A stretch of DNA of 64,000 nt from Archegozetes longisetosus (GCA_018873245.2 JAEMBT020000003.1:2809843-2873842), one strand, 5' to 3'; shown: positions 50,382-61,448, counted from the stretch's first letter. Numbers and translations: made by a program. Notes: generated from the letters alone by a model not told the origin.

Positions 50382-51653
50382 ATGGGTTTACTTTGTTGTT
50401 GTTGTGGTCAGAAGAAAGATCAGAGTGAGCAAACTAATAAACAGAGTCAACAACAGGATAATAGTCAGCAAGAGATAGAGCCTAAGAAATCGAGATTAGA
50501 TAAACAAAGGACCCGAATCCAAAGCGAAGACAAAACCAAAACAGATTCGGGAAAAGAAGTGACCAGTGCCTCAGATAAGAGCGAAAAAAGCGGACTATCT
50601 AAAAGGGCATCTATTTTTAAGTATAATGAAATCGATGAAGAACCAGGTGAAGAGAAAAAGCTGATCGAAGATGAAAAGCTTAAGGAAGAGTTGAAACATG
50701 CAATAAAAGGTGGCGAAACTGCTTACGAGATAGTGTACCGAAAGAATCCTAATCTGAGAAAAAAGTCACTGTCTGCCTCTCAATACAACAAGTCGGGTTT
50801 AGTCGACAAACAGTCTAAAGAATTCACTCTTGTTCAGGAGTTCATGGCTAAAAGAGGTTACCAAGTTTTGGATTCTATCGGTTCCGGCAATTACGCAGAA
50901 GTCTACAAAGCGATTAATCTTAAAAAGAACAAGAATGTGGCAGTCAAAGTGATTGATTTAAAGAAGGCCAATCAGAACTATAGAGTAAACTTCTTACCGC
51001 GAGAAATAGTAGTTTTGCGACAGCTCAAACATCCGGCGATCATTAAGATCTATGAAATCGCACAAACAGCTAATAAGATATTTATGGTTATGGAATGGGC
51101 TGCAAATGGAACCATTGCTGATTGGCTCAGAGATAAGGGAGCCTTCACTGAGACCACGGCTTGGATTATGTTTAGGGAAGTGTTGGAAGCGCTTCATTAT
51201 ATGCATACTATGCGTATCGCTCACAGAGACCTAAAGCTCGAAAATATTTTAGTGACAGCCAAACTCAATCCAAAACTTTCGGACTTTAGTTACGCAATAG
51301 TTGTTGACAGTAAAAATCCAAAAAGTGACACCTTTTGTGGTTCTTTACCTTATTTTTCGCCTGAAATATTGCAACGAATACCTTATAATCCGTTTATATC
51401 TGATGTGTGGAGTCTAGGAGTTTGTTTGTTTATTATGTTAAACGATGGCTTACCCTTCAAGATAGGGGATGATCGGCTTATGCTTGAAAAACAATTGACA
51501 AAAGACTGGCGTTTCAGGAATAAAGTTGATTCCAAATTGTCACCGGAATTGAAATTATTCATCAAAAAGATGTTGGAGCCGGATGTCAATAAAAGAGCGA
51601 CAACTAATATCTTAATCAATGATCAGTGGATTCGTACGAAACGTACTGATTAG
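50382..51653 (+). CDS. TSSK-like serine/threonine kinase with acylated N-terminus and DFS motif
   Basis: Intronless, 423 residues. The kinase domain (about 158-418) is closest to testis-specific serine kinases: KRGYQVLDSIGSGNYAEVYK, FLPREIVVLRQLKHPAIIK, TFCGSLPYFSPEIL, IPYNPFISDVWSLGV, MLEPDVNKRAT. Present: Gly loop (168-173), Lys189 in VAVKVI, HRDLKLEN with Asp283 and Asn288. The DFG motif is DFS (301-303) and APE is SPE. The 157-residue extension is unusual for TSSKs, which are about 270-370 residues: it begins MGLLCCCCGQKK, typical of N-myristoylation at Gly2 plus palmitoylation of Cys5-8, then is Gln/Lys/Ser-rich and charged. Membrane anchoring is therefore likely. Lack of introns fits a retroposed or testis-expressed kinase. 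TSSKs act in sperm formation; that role here is inferred. Confidence 0.88.
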   Translation: MGLLCCCCGQKKDQSEQTNKQSQQQDNSQQEIEPKKSRLDKQRTRIQSEDKTKTDSGKEVTSASDKSEKSGLSKRASIFKYNEIDEEPGEEKKLIEDEKLKEELKHAIKGGETAYEIVYRKNPNLRKKSLSASQYNKSGLVDKQSKEFTLVQEFMAKRGYQVLDSIGSGNYAEVYKAINLKKNKNVAVKVIDLKKANQNYRVNFLPREIVVLRQLKHPAIIKIYEIAQTANKIFMVMEWAANGTIADWLRDKGAFTETTAWIMFREVLEALHYMHTMRIAHRDLKLENILVTAKLNPKLSDFSYAIVVDSKNPKSDTFCGSLPYFSPEILQRIPYNPFISDVWSLGVCLFIMLNDGLPFKIGDDRLMLEKQLTKDWRFRNKVDSKLSPELKLFIKKMLEPDVNKRATTNILINDQWIRTKRTD

Positions 51654-54600
51654 AAGACATTGTTATCTCTTTTTATAATGAATTTAAGAATTGTATTGAT
51701 TATGAGCTTATATTTTTGTCTCTAATTTGTTAATATAAATATTGTTTTACGAAAGACTTCAAAAATTTTCGGGTATATGAAAAAAATTTCTGTACATAAG
51801 ATCTGAGAAAAAACTGTCGAAAAGTTAACTTCAATAACAAATCTGATAATATGAATCTCTATTATAGAGTATATAGTTTGATTAGTTTTTACTCTGTCAA
51901 TTGTTAAACAGAATGATTTGCAACTAAAAAAAGCATAACTAGACCTGGCTAAATTATATTCTCACTCAGATTTGCTATTATCTCGTCATCTGTTGAAAAG
52001 GCATTAATTTTTAAGACCTATGGTCAATATTTAACTGTCATTAGTCTGACAGTAATTTGCTTGAGAACTGCTCGACACAAAACTTGTAAACCATTCGGAA
52101 CCAGTTGTTGTTTAGAACTAATAATGGGTAATCAAGTTGTGAACTGGAAAACTTCATGTTTTATTCTTTATACTCCTAATATTTTTTTTATCAAATTATA
52201 AATGGCTTACAAGTTAGGAAATACAAAACAATACAAAACACTAGTGATGAAGTTTATTTGTTTTAGACTAACTGATGCGGGCATTAGTCTCATAGTCCAG
52301 GTGCTAATGTCTTACCAAAAGGTTGATTGTCTTGAAAGTATAAAATATTTTAGGCAAATGAGTTTTGTGTACACGAATTTGAGACATTTGATGAGTGCCA
52401 GTTCATTTGTAAGGGAACAGTTGTGAGAAAGAAATGAATTGTATTTGATGGCAAGTTGAATCTCTAGTTCTAGTGTTTAGAAACGTGATCACAGTTGACA
52501 TGAAAAAGTTGAGGGAACAGGAAATGAATCATAAAAGCTAATGCTAGCAATAACGTATCATATTATAATACATTAATTCCTTTAATCTGTAAATAAATAA
52601 CAATAAATTGATTATTTCGTATATTTTACGACTTAAACTTAACGTTAAACTGAATTTTGTTTTTGTCCTTCGTACCATTGATTCGACTGCAAACTTAATT
52701 ACTGAGAGAATTAACTGATGTTGTATTAAATTTGGTAATAGTTTGATAAGTTATTCAAATCAAAGCAATGAGAAATGATGTGGATTTTCATGTGGAAAGT
52801 ATTGTTGTCCAGAATTGCAGTTTTTTAATAATAAGTATAATAAAAAACAACATTAACTGATAAGAGGAAAGCCTATCCATTAAGCTTAAAAAACGATAAG
52901 ACCTAATTTGCCATATGTCCTATGAAATTGTTTTGTGTTGAATATATTATTAACACCAGTACTTTACTAATAACTTTTTCACAATGGCTCCAATCAAGTT
53001 TGAAGTGTTTGGTAAACTTTTCTTCTACTTCTACTATCGTTTCATTTGAATGCCAGGTGTAAAAGTTCTACGTGTTTGACACGGTAAATATTTCGTCTTT
53101 CTGTCTGTCAAAGTGATTGTAATTAATAAAGTTTTAGTTTAAATTTGAATTTCATAAACGTTTGAAACTTGTGCTCCAATATATAGTTATTACCTCATAG
53201 ATAAGAAAAGTTTTTCGTTGTCATTGATAGAAAATTTGAGATAATCAGAGCTAAATACATGCCGTTTTGTGTTATTTTTAGCAAATCTTGTTTAATAAAG
53301 TTTGTATAGTATTTATGACATAATTGAATGGTTCGATTTGTTCGTTGGTTAAGATTTTTACATAGAATTGCGAACTTTGATCACAAGACCATCTGCTGCC
53401 ATATAGATTAGCACTTAAATTGTGGCACTTATAACAAAGTTTGACATTTGTTCATCTACTTTCAATTGAGCTCATTTCCAGATCAATTTTCAACTGATTC
53501 AGTTTGGAAAAGGAAAAGAAGAAAATCAGTGCAAAGCAATTGATGTATCGCTTCGTAAAAACTGGTGTAATTTCTTAGACTGAAAAGTGTTGATATTATG
53601 CTAGTTTTCGCGAGGCGATTATGATTGCTCTGATCTAATTGATTTATTTCGGTAAGTATTACCGTTTCTGTTTCTGTAGCACTTCAATTCTTGTTCATTT
53701 GCTTCTCATATTTGTTAGTTAAGTTTTTTAGAAATATAACTAAATTTAAGTTGGACTTGATTTATTTACAATTTTGCTTTCAATTTTTTCTCCATAAGTT
53801 ATTATATAAAGCCTGATAAAAGTATCTGTTGTGTCAAATGAATGTCATGAATAGTTAATCATAGAGTTCGAGACTTTGAATACTAGATAGCATTTTTTAA
53901 ATTAAATAACATAACTCTCAATTTGCATATTAAATGTTTAATGTATTTGTTAATGAAATAGATTTATTTTGCTTTGATACCATATCAGTTTTATTAATGT
54001 TTAGCAAAAAAACATTTCGGGTGCTGTAATCTTTTGCAAAGATGTCTATTTTATGTCGGTAAGTCCGTTCAATGAGAAATTTGTGATTGCTGCGCCAGAC
54101 TCGATAACTTAATTTCGATAATGATTTTGAGTGAAACACGCGCTGTCTATTACATTATTTAACAAACATAACTGAGTAGCGCACCATACAACGATATAGC
54201 AGTTTTTTCCTCAAAGCTAGTCAGCTCATTCAAAATAACCTAAAATTATCACAAAATTAGAGTAATTAGCATTATTTGCAACTTTTTTAATCGAAAATCG
54301 ACTAATTGAGATAATTACTCGAACTACCTCGTGGGTACCGACAGCAAAAGAGTTGATTTACAATCAAAATCAAACAACTTTTGTCTAACTTTTGGCAAAG
54401 TTTCGAAACTTAAACGCTTAGTGTAACATAGTTATATGTAGGAACGAGACAAGTTGCTTTTTGTACTCAGTCGGTCATTCATTTGACATCAGAAAATAAA
54501 CAAATAAAAAGTTAAAATATTACTTGTTAAATCAGTTTTACTTTTTGCTTATTTTTTGACGTCTAATCAGTGACTAATGTCTGGCTGAACACCAAAATCA

Positions 54601-55049
54601 ACTTTGTCTCGTTCTTAGTTATATAGTTAGTCAACCTAGTGTTAAGCGTGCGAATGACTCAAAGCTACAGTAATTATTTTAATGTGATTGACCAGGTTGA
54701 AAAAATTGTTATCTCTAATACTTCACCATTAGTATACTTGTAGTTCATTTAGACTTCCAGGGGCAGTTTACATTTCAAACTATATGTAACTTTAATTTTG
54801 GCCATTAGTAAAGTAAAGTTTGTGTTTCATTTTTACCCTCTGAGACAACTCGACTCATTGTCGAGTTTATGGGAAAAGATTGCACTTCTTATTCAAGTTT
54901 CAAATTTATTAATAAGAAAATGATAACTCCCCATTTTATGTCGCGTTCAATTAACTAACAAGTCCAAAAATTCAGAACCAAATTTTTCTTTTGCATTGGA
55001 TGAAAAAAATTTGATTTGATCAAAATTTGGCAACAATTCTCACAAAATT
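51654..55049. other. Non-coding region with a TIR element
   Basis: 3.4 kb without a supported gene; a 74-codon frame at 52202-52426 has no recognisable domain. A 179-bp terminal-inverted-repeat element lies at 54439-54617, and a perfect 8-bp stem (54847-54854 with 54860-54867, 5-base loop) sits 180 bp before the next gene. Confidence 0.65.
54439..54617. mobile_element. Short TIR element (MITE), class uncertain
   Basis: The left end TAGGAACGAGACAAGTTG and the right end (as reverse complement TAAGAACGAGACAAAGTTG) match with one substitution and one insertion, and similarity continues for about 35 bp inward. It is flanked by GTTATATG (54431-54438) and GTTATATA (54618-54625), a probable 8-bp target duplication with one mismatch. 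179 bp, no coding capacity. The 8-bp duplication suggests hAT, but the termini do not fit the YARNG rule well. Confidence 0.75.
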
Positions 55050-56201
55050 ATGTCAAAAAGTGACGCAAATTGGGTTGACTTGTATGAAAGTCACCTCCGA
55101 AAAGAGCTCAAAGAGCATCGAAAATCATTCCATCTATTAAAACATATATTGCATCAAATCAAGGACACCAAAAAAGAAGATAATAGGTTTTCAGCTTTCA
55201 AATTCAATTTCTCATAACTCTTAATCATAAGGTTTCGTTTACTTTTAGTTACTTAAGTGGCAATCAATCCAATGATCAAACTACTAGTTCTAAAGAAGAA
55301 GAATCAGATAATGACAGGTTTTAGAAATTTAAAACTCAAGTTCTTGTTCAGATTTAATTCTATTATGCTTTATTTCAGTGGCTTGAATGGTACTGATCAA
55401 ACTTTGAGTGGTATCAAAGAAGAAGAAGAAACTGATTCTGAGGTATAGATACAGTTTTGAGACACTTTGTATTTTGATTACTATTTGTGAGTTCAATTGA
55501 ATTTAAGACACTTGTGGCAAAGTCAGATATTTGCCCAAATGATCATCTAACTTTTGTCAACGTTAAACAATATTTCATATGCGTTGAAGATCAAGAATCC
55601 AAGTTTGACACTGTTTATCAATTACTTAAAACACAAGATATCGATAATGTGGTCATTTACTGCAATACTGGAGAGAAATGCGATTCTTTGACAACATTCA
55701 TGGAATCGAGAGGACTTTGTGTCAAATCATTTGTAAGTTCAAAAAATGAGTGTATTTTTATAAATTTAATGTTGTTTAGAATTTGATTGAATAAGACTTT
55801 TGTTTTACTTCTAGCACCACAAAAAGACAAATCAAAAGCAACGAATAATTAACGAGTTTATGAGTAATAATAAATCAATACAAGCAATAATTACCGTTAA
55901 AAGAGTTGAAAGTTTGAAGGATGTCTCGTTCTATATTAATTATGATTTGCCTAAGCGGGATACTTATATTAAAAAGTGAGAGATAAGTTCAGTTTTTAGT
56001 TATAATTCATTTGAGTGATAAATTTACATAAGGATTAATTTTTCCTTATTCAACAGAGTTGGTAGAATTGGAATGTTTGGTCCAAAATATGCGGTCATCA
56101 ATATAATAACTAAATCTGAATTCAGAACTCTATTAAGCTACGAGAAGTTTCACGGTACCAAAATTGTTCCGCTTCCGTTTGGGGCTCAAAATTTGTTATA
56201 A
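55050..56201 (+). CDS. Protein with lone degenerate DEAD-box RecA2 domain
   Basis: Six exons: 55050-55186, 55249-55317, 55379-55442, 55508-55732, 55815-55975, 56057-56201; phases agree, 266 residues. Residues 1-45 are a charged helical segment. Exons 2 and 3 encode two similar acidic repeats (SNDQTTSSKEEESDND and GTDQTLSGIKEEEETDSE). The rest is a helicase C-terminal (RecA2) fold: VKQYFICVEDQESKFDTVYQ, NVVIYCN (motif IV), YINYDLPKRDTYIKKVGRIG (motif VI region), FGPKYAVINI, and an end VPLPFGAQNLL. It resembles DDX20/Gemin3 or DDX39-type helicases. There is no RecA1 domain (no Walker A, no DEAD box), motif V lacks its RGxD core (VKRVES), and HRIGRxGR has become KKVGRIGM. ATP hydrolysis is therefore not expected; it may be an adaptor, a decoy or a gene in decay. 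The Tudor gene follows 730 bp downstream on the same strand. Confidence 0.75.
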
Positions 56202-56933
56202 ATTTTAAAACAATATAAAATTACATTTAATCAGACTTTCAAAAACTTGCATTAAGAGTTTTTTTTTCAATTTAAAAACTTATAAAACTTTAGTTTATTT
56301 TATGATTGTATCAAATTTCGATGAATACTTGTAATGAAATCTATGATAATCAAAATAATCAACTCTGGAATCTCATAAAAGCTTATTCTGTTGGAAAAAC
56401 TCTGTAACTCGATATCTGTTTTGTTAGGTTCAAACTTGAATAAATAGCAAATAACTTATGATTCATTACATCAAAGTTATAACTATACCAATTATGGGTT
56501 TAGTTTTATGATTAGTTAATCATTCATGGAGTATGTCTTTAATGTTTGACAACAATTGAGTTAATTATCAAATTTAATAAAATTCAATTTTTAAAACTAT
56601 CAAAGTCTAAAAGTAGTGAAACTAAGCGACAAAAATGTGACAAAAGAGGGCACTATTCGTGAAATAAAATGCATGTGTTTTCCTGTCACACTAACTAGTA
56701 TCCAGACTTTTAGTACTTTATTATATATGACTAGAGTGCAACAATACTCGTTAACATGATATCAATAAAAGTATATAAAGTTTAATATGAGTTACTTCAT
56801 TTTCGCAACACGTGTTTTTTGTTAGAGTTAATATTGAAACACTTTTCAAATGTTTTAATTAAATAATTTTTTCAAACAGTAAACAAAAAGTGGTTTATTA
56901 CAAATCGAATCAAACTTAAAGTGAAACAAAGAG
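56202..56933. other. Intergenic region helicase-like / Tudor gene
   Basis: 732 bp between two genes on the same strand; it should hold the 3' UTR of the first and the promoter of the second. AT-rich, nothing else seen. Confidence 0.6.
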
Positions 56934-58124
56934 ATGACAGACGAACTAAAGCTGCGAATATTAGATGTCAAGTCATTGACACATTTTATCGTTAGAGAAG
57001 AAGAAACAAAAGAAGCACAAAGATACGCAAGACTCGAACAATTGCTGCAAAAGACTTACGATATTTGCGATGATTACCAGTTCGGAGATCTCTTAGAAAT
57101 TGGTTCTGATGTGGTCGTATTTTCGAATCCATATTCCGATCGATTACCGAAGTTCTGGTTGAGAGCAGTCGTCAAGAATATATTCATGAATTGTGGAGGA
57201 TTTCTATATTGTCTTTATTTAGTTGATTATGGACTAGAGAAATGTGTTGACAAGTTATCGATTCGACTTTTGAGACCACACTTGGGACAGACTTTTGTTG
57301 GTTTCCAGGCCTTTCACTTTCATTTGACTGACATTGAGTCCGAAAGAGGCATCAAATTAAGAGAAGTCGTTAAGTTTGTTAAAGAATTGTTCGCGAACAA
57401 CAATAATTGTGCTTTGGCTCAGATCGAGAACAGAGATAGTTCTGGATCTGCTTTTGGATCTATTTTATTAGACGATGATTTGGATTTGGCGGCACTTCTT
57501 GTCGATAAACTATTGGCCATTGATATAAGTGGTGGAAAATTAAGGAAAAACCGGATTAAAGTGATTGAGAATAATGTTATGAATACTAGTAGTGATAGCA
57601 ATAATTCATCGATACGTAAACCACATTCATCTCCATTCATACGATCAGCTAATAATTCGTATGTCTTAAGTCCCGAACACATTGAATCCATACGAAAGTG
57701 TTCGCCAAAAGAATCAAACAATGAGGCCTTAAATAGCAGTACAAATGAGTCACAAAATACTGTAAATAATGACGAAATGAGTAAAAATTCTTTTCTAGAG
57801 ATAACAAATATCAATTCAACTACTAATCTTAATGGTATTAATGGCTTTAGACGCAAAAAACTGAGAGATTTGCTCAAGCAAATAAAGTCTAAGCAACCAG
57901 AAGAACAAACATTTGATGAATCTCTGAGTGAAGTAACAGCCAATCAAAGTAATAATGAGAAAGATAACTATAATATGGAAGCTGAAGAAGTAGCTGAAGT
58001 TGAGGTAGAAGAAGAGATCGAATGGCCTGTCTATAAGTCTGTTGGGTACGTTAAATTAAAGCCGGCTGGATGTCAACCGCAATCAGAATTGATTGAAAGG
58101 ATCTTTACTCTTAATCGCAAATGA
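56934..58124 (+). CDS. Tudor-domain protein (single extended Tudor)
   Basis: Single exon, 396 residues. Residues about 5-200 read as an extended Tudor domain with SN-like flanks: LRILDVKSLTHFIVR, a helix (KEAQRYARLEQLLQKTYD), IGSDVVVFSNP, FWLRAVVKNI, CLYLVDYGLEKCV (VDYG at 97-100), IRLLRPHL. Such domains bind symmetrically dimethylated arginine in Piwi and Sm tails and act in germ granules and the piRNA pathway. From about 210 the protein is Ser/Asn-rich and probably disordered, with a basic patch (FRRKKLRDLLKQIKSKQ) and an acidic stretch (VAEVEVEEEIEWP). The start was chosen as the first Met of the only long frame. The fold resembles the Tudor of TDRD12/Yb-type proteins, but no helicase is fused here; specific orthology is not established. 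Confidence 0.83.
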   Translation: MTDELKLRILDVKSLTHFIVREEETKEAQRYARLEQLLQKTYDICDDYQFGDLLEIGSDVVVFSNPYSDRLPKFWLRAVVKNIFMNCGGFLYCLYLVDYGLEKCVDKLSIRLLRPHLGQTFVGFQAFHFHLTDIESERGIKLREVVKFVKELFANNNNCALAQIENRDSSGSAFGSILLDDDLDLAALLVDKLLAIDISGGKLRKNRIKVIENNVMNTSSDSNNSSIRKPHSSPFIRSANNSYVLSPEHIESIRKCSPKESNNEALNSSTNESQNTVNNDEMSKNSFLEITNINSTTNLNGINGFRRKKLRDLLKQIKSKQPEEQTFDESLSEVTANQSNNEKDNYNMEAEEVAEVEVEEEIEWPVYKSVGYVKLKPAGCQPQSELIERIFTLNRK

Positions 58125-59142
58125 TTGTTCCATGGGTTTATTAAAATAAGATAATCTTACTATATAATCGAAAGATATTGGGCATTCGCTATAAAACGAA
58201 CTGCACAAGTGTTTCAAAACTTTGCTTCAATCATTTTGATAAAAAATTATGAATAATAATATCAATGATTGAGAGTCTTATTATCAGTAGGAATCGTCGA
58301 TAAGAGATATAAACAGCAAAGTAGTGTTTAGTTATGGTCAGATCACTTGTATTGTAGTAAGTGTTTAACCTCCAGAAATGAACATTTACTGGAAGAACGC
58401 TTTTGAGAAATTTAGAATACGAAGGGCTTATAAAAAAAATGTATCAATTTTATAGGAATACTGAGTAATCGATGCAGCCATAGGTTCGTTTACTATCAAA
58501 ATTCTTGTCGAAAGTTTTATCGCCAAAAATGGTAGAGTTTATAAATAAGATATCAGTTAAGGGTCTCTTACCATAAATGTAGTGAGTTAACGAATTAATT
58601 TTTGAGGTATTCAGTAAGATTTAAGCCCTTTTTATGTATAAAATTTTCAAAAGCGTATTTCCAGCAAATGCTTCAAATAGTCTCCCTATTTAAGCAGAAT
58701 TTTTGTAAAATTACTCATAAAAGATAAAATAAATATAAATCAATATCAAAATTAGTAAGGTTTAGTTATAAGTGAATGCAAATACAGAGTTCTTAGAATA
58801 TGTTTTATTTGTTTAGTTAAACTACAAACAAGGCAGACAGTTTTATAGCCAATGCCCGATATAATAATAACAACATTTGTTAAGTTTTAGAAGACAAATC
58901 AGAGTTATTGTTATATTTGATGTGAATCATCTTTATTTTTACTCAATTACTCAAACTTTGCAAAGTTTTTGTAACCCCAAGTGGTCAATGACTACTTTTA
59001 GTTCAGCAACTACTCTAATTTTTATAGCAATAATCGGTGAAAAGCATATTAAAGCCAAACCAATTATTGTTTATGAGTTAATCAAATAAGATAATTCAAG
59101 TTCAAGTATAGATATTGAGTCATTTTCTCAGTGTATGCCGAT

Positions 59143-59207
59143 TACGCCGAATATTGATGTCGAATTCAGAAGATACTTATTCGGCGTAGACCACTGTATA
59201 CGCCGAA
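59143..59207. repeat. Palindromic TACGCCGAATA repeats
   Basis: TACGCCGAATA at 59143-59153 and its exact reverse complement at 59178-59188, then TACGCCGAA again at 59199-59207. These CG-rich words stand out in AT-rich DNA. They could be remnants of element ends or protein-binding sites. Confidence 0.8.
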
Positions 59208-59291
59208 CAATCTGGAGCCAAAATCTTTTTGAAAATTTTGCTTTAAAGGAGTATGTTTTCTTTCGAGAATTAAGTTTCAAATTTTAATAGC

Positions 59292-59503
59292 CTTATTCAC
59301 AAATAACACTTAAGCTTTAGCGAGAGTATGACTTGACTAAGAACTAACTTTAATCACTTGAGGTGTAACTTTAAGTTACTACTTATGGATTTTTCATAGA
59401 AAAATTAATCTTAAATTTATGATTTGAGTTGAAATCAGTTTTGTCAATTGTCACTTAAGTGGTAATTTTTCAAGTTATTGCTTAAGTGGTGTTTATGAAT
59501 AAG
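59292..59503. mobile_element. 212-bp inverted-repeat element, MITE-like
   Basis: Termini 59292-59314 and 59481-59503 pair at 20 of 23 positions (CTTATTCACAAATAACACTT against its partner). Inside, CACTTAAG-type words recur. No clean target duplication was found, so exact ends and class are uncertain. No coding capacity. Confidence 0.65.
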
Positions 59504-59565
59504 ACTGTAAGATTCACCGAAATAATGACTCAGTAGGTATGGATTAACGGTGCGCCCAAACTCGC

Positions 59566-59681
59566 TTATAGTGAACAATATACCGAATGCAATTCTGATA
59601 GATGCAATACTGAAATTTACGGTTATAATGAATTGTTGCTTATAGTAAACGCCTTTGACTTGACCAATCCGTTCACTATAA
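59566..59681. repeat. TTATAGTGAAC inverted and direct repeats
   Basis: TTATAGTGAAC at 59566-59576, a one-mismatch direct copy at 59640-59650, and its exact reverse complement at 59671-59681. The cluster is just downstream of the 59292-59503 element. Confidence 0.65.
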
Positions 59682-60449
59682 AGAGTCTATTCTGTTCAAA
59701 CGTTTATGTATTTAAGTCGAGCTTTAATTCAGTTGAAATCAGCTTTATTTTTAGTCAAGTATTGGTGAATTGCTTTAGCTTTCACTATCGAAACAGTCAA
59801 AATACATTTATCAATCATAATAACCAGCTTTTCATTGTCTTTATCTTGTTAACTTAAATCTTGAAGATATTTATATTAATTTTTTGTAATTCTGCCGCTT
59901 CTTATTTTGTAACTTAAAAAATATGTTCATTTTGATTTGTTATATAAATTGAACTATTTTTTGATTATAATGTTGATTTGATTATAAGTAAAAATGAGGA
60001 CTTTTCAATTTAGCTAAGCCAAATCAAAATTATTTCAACCCAACTTTTAAGTTAATCTAACTTTCAATAAATCAATAAACTTTGGGTAAATACTTATATA
60101 TCTCATCAAAATAACTAAATTTCTCAATAACTAATGCACTTGTTGGTAAATACCTATAATTTCTATAAGTTTTCAGTTTTTATTAAACATTAATTAATCA
60201 TTAAACTGAATGCTATAATGCGGTAATACTAGAGAAGCAACTTAATAGGTGCGCACATCTCTATCAGAAAGTGTACACATCTCTACATTGAATTAATACG
60301 AAAACTTATGACAAATCATAACAATTAGTAAGTAAACAAAAATCATATCTAGAACTCGGCAATATTTAAGTTAAAAATACTAAAAAACAATTTAATATAA
60401 GCTATTTCCCGAAACAGGTAAACCCAAAGGCATCAATGAATATAGAATA

Positions 60450-61448
60450 ATGGATTCATCGGCAAAAGAGTCGGCAATTCTTATAGTGGACGATAGTCTC
60501 ACTACAGATGACAACAGATTGTCTTCAAATGACTTAAATTCAGCTCAAAATGAGTTACAATTTCATTCGTTCATTCCATCGACTAATACGACAACAAATT
60601 CAAACGCGAAGACATCGTCAGTATATTCTTCGCCAGCATTCGATGACACCAACAATGACGAAGAGGACGTACTGTTGGGTCAAACAAGTGATAAACAATC
60701 GAAACATTCGTCGCACGCCTTTTGGCAATTGGAATATTTTGGTCAGTATTTCGATGTGACCACAACTCAAGTATTATCTCGCATAATCTGGTCATGCCTT
60801 CCCGGTGAGTCTACTATTAATAACTCTGAGCCATCGAAGCATCAATTATTAGTTGTAGTGATTAGATATTTTATGGATTTTGTTATAATTTGATTTGTAG
60901 TGGCGAGCGGAACAAAAGGCAATTATATTGAGCGACATATTCAGCCAACACCAGACCTTTACGGGCCGTTTTGGATATCGTCGACGCTTGTCTTCTCGAT
61001 AGCCATTTGTGGAAATATTGTTAACTATATAAACACTTGGGGTAAAATTGAGTCATCAGATGAGTGGCATTACGACTACACCAAATTAGGTCTCGCGGCC
61101 TCCACTATATTTACGTATGTGTTGGCTGTTCCAATCACTTTGTGGTTCTTCTTCTGGTTTCGTGGCTGCACTACAAGTTATACATTGTTTGAGACAATCT
61201 GTGTTTACGGCTATTCTCTATCAATATATGTTCCGATTTCCATGTTATGGGTCATTAACATAAGATTTATTCAATTAATGTTAGTGGCAATCGGAGCCTT
61301 ACTATCGGGAAGTGTTCTTGTCATCACTTTTGCGCCTGTAGTTCATAGCGATCCGTCAAAAACTATTAAATCTTCTTATTTTATATTGATTTTAATTATT
61401 TTAATGCACGCACTTTTGGCTTTCGCTTTTCTCGAGTACTTCTTCTAA
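60450..61448 (+). CDS. YIPF1/YIPF2-like Yip1-domain Golgi membrane protein
   Basis: Two exons, 60450-60804 and 60901-61448, joined in phase (CLP|V), 300 residues as usual for the family. The N-terminal about 80 residues are cytosolic and Ser/Thr/Asn/Asp-rich. A conserved pre-membrane region follows: FWQLEYFGQYFDVTTTQVLSRI. The Yip1 domain has the family motif DLYGPFWISSTLVFSIAI and ETICVYGYSLSIYVP, with five predicted membrane segments, ending FLEYFF as in YIPF1/2. These proteins sit in Golgi and post-Golgi membranes and bind Rab GTPases in vesicle traffic. It shares that theme with MON2 but is 30 kb away, and no functional link is implied. Confidence 0.93.

Larger units (their letters stand above)
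58125..60449. other. Non-coding region with several inverted repeats
   Basis: 2.3 kb between the Tudor and YIPF genes. It holds the CG-containing palindrome at 59143-59207, an inverted-repeat element at 59292-59503, and TTATAGTGAAC repeats at 59566-59681. The frame at 59633-59857 overlaps these repeats and is not credible as a gene. Confidence 0.65.
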
